Part shown: piece after piece, positions 16,486 to 24,445 of the stretch
How positions within the stretch are numbered: position 1 is the stretch's first letter
Layout of the letters: every line of letters starts with the position of its first letter
From: an uncultured Persicobacter sp.
Lineage (GTDB): Bacteria > Bacteroidota > Bacteroidia > Cytophagales > Cyclobacteriaceae
Length of the DNA: 64,000 nucleotides
Direction: 5' to 3'
Assembly: GCA_947498325.1 (NCBI GenBank)
Contig: CANMKE010000005.1
Coordinates: forward strand, 62,001-126,000
Made by a program: the position numbers and the translations under genes
Notes under the pieces: generated by a model
Database searches by the model: none
Seen by the model: the letters and a program-made list of their open reading frames with translations, nothing else
Told to the model about the DNA's origin: nothing

Positions 16486-17005
16486 CAGCTTTAGTAATGT
16501 AAATCAATTTACAATAAATATTTTCTTATATCCGACTTTTTCAGATTAAAATATTACATAAACAATAAATAATTCATTTTTTCAAAGTTGAGGACTGTGC
16601 CGTTCTCCGCTACCTGTAGGGCTATTAAAATTCTGTTAATCGCTTCTGCGTGCAAATATTGTTATAAATATTATTCTTTTTTGATATTTATGTTGCTTTG
16701 GCTAAAAAAATGCAAAATTTTAATGCGCTCAAATCATTTTGATATTTGTAAAAATGAGCCTATTCAAATGGTTTATTTTGAAATTTTATGACAGATACCG
16801 TTGTAAATGGCTCAAGACGTCAAAATCTATATAAAATTCACAATTTAGACTTACTATTTATTCCGTTGCAAAACGAACAGTGCTATTGAGTATTATTTAA
16901 AAATACTGTATTATAGTGATGAAATTGGCAATGGAACGCCGCTTTCAATGTTATGGATGATTGTTTTTTGATTAACACTAAAGAGATTTTAAAATAGGAA
17001 TTTGT
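16486..17005. other. 520-bp intergenic region upstream of gltB
   Basis: Very AT-rich. A 67-codon rightward frame (16588-16791) has Cys/Lys/Ile-rich, non-protein-like composition, and I do not call it. A sigma70-like pair TTGAGT (16886-16891) and TATTAT (16909-16914), 17 nt apart, is present but does not fit the Bacteroidota consensus. An imperfect dyad around 16729-16750 (CAAATCA-TTT-TGATATTTG) could be a regulator site for nitrogen control; this is speculative. Confidence 0.4.
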
Positions 17006-20000
17006 ATGGCAGAAGGACATCAACAGGGATTATATGATCCATCTTTTGAACATGATAGTTGTGGAATAGGTTTTATTGCGCAATTACAATCTATGGCTTC
17101 TCACAAAGTTGTAGCTGATGCGCTTACCATGTTGCGAAATATGGAGCATCGCGGAGGTTGTGGTACCGATCACCGTTCAGGTGATGGTGCGGGTATTCTT
17201 ACCAAAATCCCCCATGAATTTTTCAGTACACAAGCCAGCGAGCTTGGTTTTCAGTTAGGCGATGAAGGAAGCTATGGCGTAGCGATGACTTTCCTGCCGC
17301 CTTCACCTAATGCTTATCAGGAATCTGTTCGGGCACTTAAAACCTCTATTGCTGAACACGGCTTCGATTTAATCGGTCGTCGCCCAGTACCTACTGATCC
17401 CTCTATCCTGGGAGAAGCACCAGCGCGGAATATGCCAAATATTGAGCAATGGTTTGTCAGTCATAAATCTGGGGCCACAGGGGTCGACCTGGAGCGTAAA
17501 TTATATGTGCTGAGAAAGTATACCACTTTTCTTAACCGTGACCTTTCTGCAATAGCACAGAAGCATTTTTATATTCCTTCTTTTTCGAGTAAAACGATTA
17601 TATATAAAGGGCAACTGACCACCTTTCAGTTGTCGCAGTATTATCCTGATTTGCATAATCCAGAGTATCATTCTTGTCTGGCATTGGTGCACTCAAGATT
17701 TAGTACCAATACATTTCCAGAGTGGAAGCTTGCACAGCCTTTCCGTTTTATCGCTCACAATGGTGAAATTAACACGATTCGCGGAAATGTGAACTGGATG
17801 CGCTCCTATGAGAAAAACCTGGAAACAGAAGTGTTTACCAAGGCGGAGCTCGATTTGCTGAAGCCAATCTGTGATGACCACCATTCTGATTCCGCCAACC
17901 TTGATGCGGTTGTAGAGTTGCTGACCCTTAGTGGTCGTCCTTTGCCGCATGTTATGCGAATGCTGATCCCTGAGGCATGGCATCAGGATCCGGATATGAA
18001 CGAGGAAACGAAAGACTTTTACCGTTTTCATGCCAGTCTGATCGAACCATGGGATGGACCTGCAGCAGTTTGTTTCACGGATGGTAACATGGTAGGGGCT
18101 ACCCTCGACCGTAATGGTTTGCGTCCAGCGCGTTATGCTGTTACAGATGACGATTATGTGGTAATGGCTTCTGAAGTTGGCGCCTTGCCTATAGATCCTG
18201 CCAAGGTTGTGAAACAGGGACGATTACAGCCAGGAAAGCTGTTTGTCTGTGACTTGATTGAAGGGAAGATCATCGAGGATGAGCAAATTAAAGAGGAGCT
18301 TTCTTCTCAAAAACCATATGGTCAATGGCTCAAAGAAAATCAATTGGCAATTGAGGATTTGCCTGCCACTGAAGAGTCAGAGGAAGCTTATCCATTTTTA
18401 GCCAATCAGGTTGCTTTCGGAGTTACTGAAGAAGAAATCAAGGAAATATTGATTCCTTTGGCGGAGCAAGGAAAAGAACCGCTTGGAGCAATGGGGGCAG
18501 ATATTCCGTTGGCAGTTTTGTCGAAAAACAGTCAGCATATTTCTCATTATTTCCGACAGTTGTTTGCGCAGGTAAGTAACCCACCTATTGACCCTATCCG
18601 TGAGCGCACAGTGATGTCACTCTATACTTCTGTGGGGGTTTCTCTAAACCTTTTGGGAGAATCTGCAGGACATTGTCGTCAGATTGTGATGGAACAGCCC
18701 GTGCTTACACAAAAGGACATGACGCGCCTGAAGCACCTTGATCACAAACATTTCAATATCCAAAAGCTGTCCATTCTTTTTGATAAATCTGAAAAAGAAG
18801 GCGCACTGGAAAATGCTCTCGATGCATTGATCGCACAGGCAGCAACGATGGTAGAGGAAGGGGCAAATGTGCTGATTCTTTCGGACCGTGGTTTGGACGA
18901 AAACAAATTGGCAATGCCAGCCTTATTGGCTGTAGGCGCCGTTCATCAGTCATTGGTGAAAAGCGGACAACGCGGATTGTGTGGTTTGATCGTTGAGAGT
19001 GGTGATGTACGCACTGTTCATCATTATGCTACATTGATCGGTTATGGAGCCAATGCGATTCATCCATATTTGGCTTTTGATGCCCTTCGTGCGCTTGAGC
19101 TTGAGGATCGACTGAAAGTTGACTTCGAAACAGCTTCGGAAAATTATATTAAGGCGATTGGTGCAGGATTGCTGAAGATATTCTCGAAAATGGGAATTTC
19201 TACCCTGCAATCTTATCACGGTGCGCAGATTTTCGAAGCTCTTGGCGTGGCGAAAAATGTGGTGTCAAAATGTTTTACGGGAACGGTTACACGCCTGGAA
19301 GGGCTGAGTTTCGATGATCTCTGTAAAGAGAGTATCGAACGACATGCACAGGCATTTGCACAAACAACAGATCACCTCGAATTTGGTGGCTACTATCAGT
19401 GGCGCAAAGAAGGGGAGAAGCACCTTTTTACGCCTGAGACCATCCACTTGATGCAGAAAGCTTGTCGTACAGGAGACTATGAGCTTTACAAACAGTATGC
19501 AAAACTGATCAACGAGTCTTCAGACAGCCCGATAACTTTGCGTAACCTCTTTACTTTCCAGCAAAGTAACCCAGTGCCTTTGGAAGAAGTGGATTCTGTG
19601 GAGAAAATCATGCGCAGATTTGCCACAGGAGCAATGTCCTTTGGCTCTTTATCTCATGAGGCGCACAGTACATTGGCGATTGCCATGAACTCCATCAAGG
19701 CGAAATCAAATTCTGGTGAAGGAGGAGAAGATGAAGCTCGCTATAAGCCAGGACCGAACGGTGAGAACCTTCGCTCAGCAATTAAGCAGGTAGCTTCTGG
19801 CCGTTTCGGTGTTACAAGTTATTATTTGTCGGAAGCGGATGAAATCCAGATCAAAATGGCACAAGGGGCCAAACCAGGTGAAGGAGGACAATTACCAGGG
19901 CACAAAGTAGATGCCTGGATTGGTAAGGTTCGTCATTCCACACCAGGGGTAGGATTAATTTCTCCGCCACCACATCACGATATTTATTCCATTGAGGATT

Positions 20001-21502
20001 TGGCTCAGCTGATCCACGATCTGAAGTGTGCCAACCGTAATGCAAGAATCAATGTGAAATTGGTTTCTGAGGCAGGGGTAGGTACGGTAGCCGCTGGGGT
20101 CGCAAAAGCCAAAGCGGATGCTATTCTGATTTCAGGTGCTGATGGCGGAACAGGTGCATCTCCTATCAGTTCCATTTACCATGCAGGTTTGCCGTGGGAG
20201 CTTGGTCTTGCAGAGGCACACCAAACATTGGTGATGAACCAACTGAGAAACAGAATTACGCTACAAACTGATGGGCAGATCAGAACAGGGCGTGACCTTG
20301 CTTTTGCCACCCTTTTAGGGGCGGAAGAATGGGGCGTTTCTACTGCTGCACTGATTGCCGAAGGTTGTATCATGATGCGTAAGTGTCATTTGAATACCTG
20401 TCCTGTCGGCGTGGCCACGCAAAATCCTGAGCTGCGGAAGCTATTCACGGGTAAGCCAGAGCATGTTGTGAATCTTTTCAAATTCATGGCCATGGAATTG
20501 CGTGAAATTATGGCTGATCTTGGGTTCCGTACCATTAATGAAATGGTTGGGCAGGTTCAGAAATTAACGGTTAAAAAAGAACTGGCACACTGGAAGCACA
20601 AAACATTGGATTTGTCGCCAATCTTGCATCAGGAAGATTCCATGCAGGTACAGTATAAGCAAGTTCCACAAGAGCATGCTTTACACGCCCACCTGGATTT
20701 CCGATTGATTGATGCCACTTGGCCTTCGATTGATGCTGGTGAGCCTTCTTCAGTGCGTTATCCTATCAGAAATACCGACCGATCTGTTGGGGCGATTATC
20801 TCTCATGAGATCAGTAAACGTTACCGTTCGCGCGGTTTGCCTGAAGATTCCATTCAACTGAAATTTAAAGGGGATGCCGGACAGAGTTTTGGTGTTTTTG
20901 GTGCACCAGGTATTACTTTTAAACTGGAAGGATTGGCCAATGATTACTTGGGCAAAGGCTTCTCTGGGGCGAAAATGGTTGTTTACCCTGACCGTAAAGC
21001 AGGTTATTCTCCTCGCCGAAATATGATTGTGGGTAATGTAGCGTTTTATGGAGCGACCAAAGGGGAAGCTTATATTCGTGGAATTGCCGGTGAGCGTTTT
21101 TGTGTTCGTAACTCAGGAGTAAATGTAGTTGTTGAGGGCATCGGAGACCATGGTTGTGAGTATATGACTGGTGGTCGGGTGATTGTGCTTGGCGAAACAG
21201 GCAGAAACTTTGCTGCAGGAATGAGTGGTGGTATCGCTTATATCTATGATCCTAAAAAGAAATTCGCGAAGAACTGTAATATGGAAATGGTTGACCTCGA
21301 TCCATTGGATGGTGAAGATGTAGTCTTTATCATGAAAATGATTGATAAGCACAAAGAGCTTACAGGTAGCCGTACCGCACGCTCGCTGGTGAATAACTGG
21401 CAGGAAGGTCTGGCGCAATTCATCAAGGTAATGCCTAAGGATTTCAAGCGAGTTTTAGAGGCCCAACGTCAGGCGGAAAATCCTAAGTTGACGGAAGTTT
21501 AA
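17006..21502 (+). CDS. gltB: Glutamate synthase, large (alpha) subunit
   Basis: NADPH-GOGAT large subunit of 1498 residues, normal length. It takes the amide of glutamine and makes two glutamates from 2-oxoglutarate. Residues 1-18 form a propeptide; the nucleophile of the class II amidotransferase domain is Cys19 in D-S-C-G-I-G-F. The FMN-binding synthase domain occupies about residues 850-1200 (G-E-G-G-E-D-E and P-G-E-G-G-Q-L-P-G motifs), and the 3Fe-4S cluster ligands lie in C-I-M-M-R-K-C-H-L-N-T-C-P-V-G. The C-terminal GXGXG beta-helix domain follows. It is 18 nt upstream of gltD in an operon. A long AT-rich leader may carry nitrogen regulation. Confidence 0.98.
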   Translation: MAEGHQQGLYDPSFEHDSCGIGFIAQLQSMASHKVVADALTMLRNMEHRGGCGTDHRSGDGAGILTKIPHEFFSTQASELGFQLGDEGSYGVAMTFLPPSPNAYQESVRALKTSIAEHGFDLIGRRPVPTDPSILGEAPARNMPNIEQWFVSHKSGATGVDLERKLYVLRKYTTFLNRDLSAIAQKHFYIPSFSSKTIIYKGQLTTFQLSQYYPDLHNPEYHSCLALVHSRFSTNTFPEWKLAQPFRFIAHNGEINTIRGNVNWMRSYEKNLETEVFTKAELDLLKPICDDHHSDSANLDAVVELLTLSGRPLPHVMRMLIPEAWHQDPDMNEETKDFYRFHASLIEPWDGPAAVCFTDGNMVGATLDRNGLRPARYAVTDDDYVVMASEVGALPIDPAKVVKQGRLQPGKLFVCDLIEGKIIEDEQIKEELSSQKPYGQWLKENQLAIEDLPATEESEEAYPFLANQVAFGVTEEEIKEILIPLAEQGKEPLGAMGADIPLAVLSKNSQHISHYFRQLFAQVSNPPIDPIRERTVMSLYTSVGVSLNLLGESAGHCRQIVMEQPVLTQKDMTRLKHLDHKHFNIQKLSILFDKSEKEGALENALDALIAQAATMVEEGANVLILSDRGLDENKLAMPALLAVGAVHQSLVKSGQRGLCGLIVESGDVRTVHHYATLIGYGANAIHPYLAFDALRALELEDRLKVDFETASENYIKAIGAGLLKIFSKMGISTLQSYHGAQIFEALGVAKNVVSKCFTGTVTRLEGLSFDDLCKESIERHAQAFAQTTDHLEFGGYYQWRKEGEKHLFTPETIHLMQKACRTGDYELYKQYAKLINESSDSPITLRNLFTFQQSNPVPLEEVDSVEKIMRRFATGAMSFGSLSHEAHSTLAIAMNSIKAKSNSGEGGEDEARYKPGPNGENLRSAIKQVASGRFGVTSYYLSEADEIQIKMAQGAKPGEGGQLPGHKVDAWIGKVRHSTPGVGLISPPPHHDIYSIEDLAQLIHDLKCANRNARINVKLVSEAGVGTVAAGVAKAKADAILISGADGGTGASPISSIYHAGLPWELGLAEAHQTLVMNQLRNRITLQTDGQIRTGRDLAFATLLGAEEWGVSTAALIAEGCIMMRKCHLNTCPVGVATQNPELRKLFTGKPEHVVNLFKFMAMELREIMADLGFRTINEMVGQVQKLTVKKELAHWKHKTLDLSPILHQEDSMQVQYKQVPQEHALHAHLDFRLIDATWPSIDAGEPSSVRYPIRNTDRSVGAIISHEISKRYRSRGLPEDSIQLKFKGDAGQSFGVFGAPGITFKLEGLANDYLGKGFSGAKMVVYPDRKAGYSPRRNMIVGNVAFYGATKGEAYIRGIAGERFCVRNSGVNVVVEGIGDHGCEYMTGGRVIVLGETGRNFAAGMSGGIAYIYDPKKKFAKNCNMEMVDLDPLDGEDVVFIMKMIDKHKELTGSRTARSLVNNWQEGLAQFIKVMPKDFKRVLEAQRQAENPKLTEV

Positions 21503-21520
21503 GCGATAAATTTTAGAAAA

Positions 21521-22945
21521 ATGGGAAAAATCACTGGATTTTTAGAATATAATAGAGCTCTTCCAGGTAAACTTCAGCCTGAAGAGCGCATCAAAAATTA
21601 TAAAGAGTTTTATCAGGAATTTTCTGATGAAGAAACCAATGCTCAGGCGGCAAGATGTATGGACTGCGGTATTCCGTTTTGCCATTCTGGTTGCCCTCTG
21701 GGGAATAATATTCCTGATTTCAATGATGCCGTTTACAAGCAGAACTGGAAGCAGGCTTTGGAGATCCTCTCGAAAACAAACCCTTTCCCTGAGTTTACCG
21801 GGCGTATTTGCCCAGCTCCATGTGAAGGTTCATGTGTTTTGGGGCTCAACAATGAGTCGGTGGCGATTGAACATATCGAGAAATCGATTGCTGAAAAAGG
21901 CTTTGAGCTTGGCCTGATAAAAGCGGAAGTTCCTGCGGAACGTACGGGCAAATCAGTGGCTGTAATTGGCAGTGGACCTGCGGGTCTTGCCGTTGCCCAC
22001 TGGATGAACAAGTACGGACATTCAGTAACTGTTTTTGAGCGTGATGACCGTATTGGCGGATTGTTGCGCTACGGTATTCCAGATTTCAAACTTGAAAAAT
22101 GGACTGTGGAACGTCGCGTACAACTGATGATGGACGCAGGTATTGAATTTGTAACCAATGCCGAAGTTGGTAAGTCGGTTTCTGCAAAGAAATTGGCCGA
22201 TGACTTCGATGCGATCGTTATTTGCACGGGATCTACCGTTCCTCGAGATTTGGATATTCCTGGACGACACCTGAAAGGGGTTCATAAAGCGATGGACTAT
22301 TTGAAACAATCCAACAAGCGCGTTGCAGGCGATCAGCTTGCTGCCGAGGATGAAATTCTTGTCGAAGGAAAGCATGTTTGCATTATCGGTGCAGGTGATA
22401 CTGCCTCGGATTGTATTGGAACATCCAACCGATTGAAGGCCGCGACAATCAGTCAGCTTTACCGCCGCCAGCAACCGCCGAAAGAACGCCAGGAGAACAA
22501 CCCTTGGCCTGAGCAGCCGAAGGTTTTTGTCGAGTCTACCTCTCAGCAGGAAGGTTGTGGTTTTCAGTGGTCAGTAGTGCCAAAGGCATTTATTGGCAAT
22601 GAAGCAGGAGAATTGACGCACATTCAGACCGTAACAGTGGAATGGGTTGAGGAGAATGGCCGATTGAAGATGATCGAGCTTGAAGGAACTGAGGAAAAAG
22701 TTCCCTGTGATGTGGCGTTGCTGGCGATTGGCTATGCACACCCAGAGCATGATAATGTGGTTGAGGAATTAAAACTTCAGCTGGATAAGTGGGGCAATAT
22801 CAAATCTACGGGTTTTGCAACCAATGAATCCAAAGTGTTTGCTGCAGGAGATGCCCGTATCGGTCAGAGCCTTGTAGTTACTGCGTTGGCGGAAGGCCGC
22901 CAGGTGTCAAAAGCTGTTCATCAGTTTTTGGGCTTTAACATTTAA
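21521..22945 (+). CDS. gltD: Glutamate synthase, small (beta) subunit
   Basis: 474-residue FAD/NADPH subunit that feeds electrons to GltB. The N-terminal cysteine clusters that bind two 4Fe-4S centres are present: C-M-D-C-G-I-P-F-C and, further on, C-P-A-P-C-E-G-S-C. The FAD dinucleotide fold G-S-G-P-A-G-L-A is at about residue 150, and the NADPH fold I-G-A-G-D-T-A-S-D at about 288. The terminal V-F-A-A-G-D-A-R motif closes the FAD site. It is the second gene of gltBD and is followed by a terminator hairpin. Confidence 0.98.
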   Translation: MGKITGFLEYNRALPGKLQPEERIKNYKEFYQEFSDEETNAQAARCMDCGIPFCHSGCPLGNNIPDFNDAVYKQNWKQALEILSKTNPFPEFTGRICPAPCEGSCVLGLNNESVAIEHIEKSIAEKGFELGLIKAEVPAERTGKSVAVIGSGPAGLAVAHWMNKYGHSVTVFERDDRIGGLLRYGIPDFKLEKWTVERRVQLMMDAGIEFVTNAEVGKSVSAKKLADDFDAIVICTGSTVPRDLDIPGRHLKGVHKAMDYLKQSNKRVAGDQLAAEDEILVEGKHVCIIGAGDTASDCIGTSNRLKAATISQLYRRQQPPKERQENNPWPEQPKVFVESTSQQEGCGFQWSVVPKAFIGNEAGELTHIQTVTVEWVEENGRLKMIELEGTEEKVPCDVALLAIGYAHPEHDNVVEELKLQLDKWGNIKSTGFATNESKVFAAGDARIGQSLVVTALAEGRQVSKAVHQFLGFNI

Positions 22946-22967
22946 AATCATCCATCCATATGATTCC

Positions 22968-23007
22968 AGCACGGCAGGGCTTTATGCTTTCGTCGTGCTT
23001 TTTTTTT
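22968..23007 (+). terminator. Terminator of gltBD
   Basis: AGCACGGC (22968-22975) pairs with GTCGTGCT (22992-22999, one wobble) followed by a run of nine T. Confidence 0.8.
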
Positions 23008-23049
23008 CTCAAAAATGGTGGATCTGAAAACTATCCTTAATTTTACACC

Positions 23050-24294
23050 ATGAAGATAATGATCAAATATGTTTTTGTGGTGATGGCGGTATTTTCAGCC
23101 TATGGTTGTACCCAACAAGAGGCCACACAATCATTCACCCAATTTTTGCAGCAATACGATAAAGCCAATGCTCGTTTTCATAGCCGACTGAGCCCAATGG
23201 ATTATCAGCAGTACTTTCAGACTATCCCGTCTATGGATTCCCTGTTGATCCAGCAACATTTTTATCAACAAATGCAGCAACAATTCATTAAATATGATAA
23301 AAATGAATTGCCTCAGGCACAGCTCGTTTTGTACGATGCAATTGCTTTTGATCTGGAAACTAACCTGCGTAGAATTAAACTACAATCAGGCTTTCATACC
23401 AATTGGGGATTGTTGGGCTTGCCTACAGATGGTATTCACAGTTTCCCTTTTGCAGTGGACTGGTACCGCTTTCGGATTGCAGAACTTTCCGGGCTTCGTA
23501 ATATCAGACTTGAAGACATCTTCACGAGTGCGAACTTGCAAATCAACGATTGCAAACAAGAGCAGTTAAGCTTGCTGAAAGAATTCCACTATGATCAGCT
23601 CGTGGATTTAAATCGGGAATTTGACAAGCAAAACTTTTTACTGAAAGATTCTACGGATCAATGGCGTTATGCCACGCTGAAGAATGAAACCATTCTGAGC
23701 CGAATGCCTTCCTATTTTTCAGGCAGAAAATATCCCAATTTCAATCTGACTACTGTTTTTGAAAAGCCCTTATCTTATCAGCAATTGGATACTTACTGGT
23801 TGGGGCAACAAGTTCCTGGCAAGCAATATTATCAGCTAAATGCCTATAAATTGCCTTACCCAGCATTGGCACATGAACAGCAAAGAGGGCTACTCGATGG
23901 CTGGGCCGCATTTTGTGAGGGGATGGGCCCTGATCTCGGCTTGCAGCATGAGCCTATTTCACGCTTCTACTGCCTCAATGCCCGTATTCGAAGAAATGCC
24001 AAATTGGTGGTGGATTTGGGCGTGAACTATTTTCAGTGGAAAGAAGAAATGATTGCTCATTTTTGGAAAAATGCCCTTCCGCAGGATCCCGACGGATGGA
24101 AGGAAGAAGTGGCCAAAGTAACCAAAAAACCTGCCGTAAATGTGATCCCCGCTTTGGTGGAAATTCATTTGATGCAAATGCGTGAAGAATTTATGGCCAA
24201 AGAAGATGTGCCGAGTTATAAGCGTTACAACGACCATATATTAAAGCTTGGGCCTCTTCCGTTAGCCGTCATTCAGGCACATATTTTGGATTAG
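23050..24294 (+). CDS. DUF885-like lipoprotein with a degenerate metalloprotease site
   Basis: 414-residue lipoprotein (lipobox ending at Cys20, S-A-Y-G-C). The C-terminal half follows the DUF885 (M32-like metalloprotease relative) pattern: D-G-W-A-A-F-C-E-G-M-G matches E-G-W-A-L-Y-A-E, and R-R-N-A-K-L-V-V-D-L-G-V matches the R-A-A-R-L-V-V-D-T-G-I helix. Where active members carry H-E-x-x-P-G-H-H, this protein has G252-Q-Q-V-P-G-K-Q, so all zinc-ligand and catalytic positions are replaced while P-G is kept. It is probably a non-catalytic periplasmic or outer-membrane protein. It stands alone between the gltBD terminator and the mannosidase promoter. Alternative ATGs at codons 1 and 4 make little difference. 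Confidence 0.7.
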   Translation: MKIMIKYVFVVMAVFSAYGCTQQEATQSFTQFLQQYDKANARFHSRLSPMDYQQYFQTIPSMDSLLIQQHFYQQMQQQFIKYDKNELPQAQLVLYDAIAFDLETNLRRIKLQSGFHTNWGLLGLPTDGIHSFPFAVDWYRFRIAELSGLRNIRLEDIFTSANLQINDCKQEQLSLLKEFHYDQLVDLNREFDKQNFLLKDSTDQWRYATLKNETILSRMPSYFSGRKYPNFNLTTVFEKPLSYQQLDTYWLGQQVPGKQYYQLNAYKLPYPALAHEQQRGLLDGWAAFCEGMGPDLGLQHEPISRFYCLNARIRRNAKLVVDLGVNYFQWKEEMIAHFWKNALPQDPDGWKEEVAKVTKKPAVNVIPALVEIHLMQMREEFMAKEDVPSYKRYNDHILKLGPLPLAVIQAHILD

Positions 24295-24380
24295 GGGCAT
24301 ACAAGGGGTGACATCTGGCTTAAATATTGGGTTAGTTTTTTCTATTTTCTGCTTTGCTAAAAAATACTGTTTCAGTGGTT

Positions 24381-24410
24381 TTTGATTCAGCATTAAAGGG
24401 GCTAAATTTG
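24381..24410 (+). promoter_or_regulatory. Strong Bacteroidota-type promoter for the mannosidase operon
   Basis: TTTG (24381-24384), an 18-nt spacer, TAAATTTG (24403-24410): full consensus. Transcription would begin near 24417, only about 8 nt before the upstream ATG at 24425 but 29 nt before the ATG at 24446, favouring the latter start. Confidence 0.7.
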
Positions 24411-24445
24411 ATTGTATTTTTTTTATGATCGGTAAATCTATATTG

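Noticed and set aside
16588-16791. 67-codon rightward frame upstream of gltB.
   Set aside because: Composition rich in Cys, Lys, Ile and Phe without domain pattern; typical of AT-rich non-coding DNA.
16886-16914. Sigma70-like TTGAGT-17-TATTAT upstream of gltB.
   Set aside because: Bacteroidota use a different consensus, and such AT-rich matches are common by chance; kept only as a remark in the intergenic entry.
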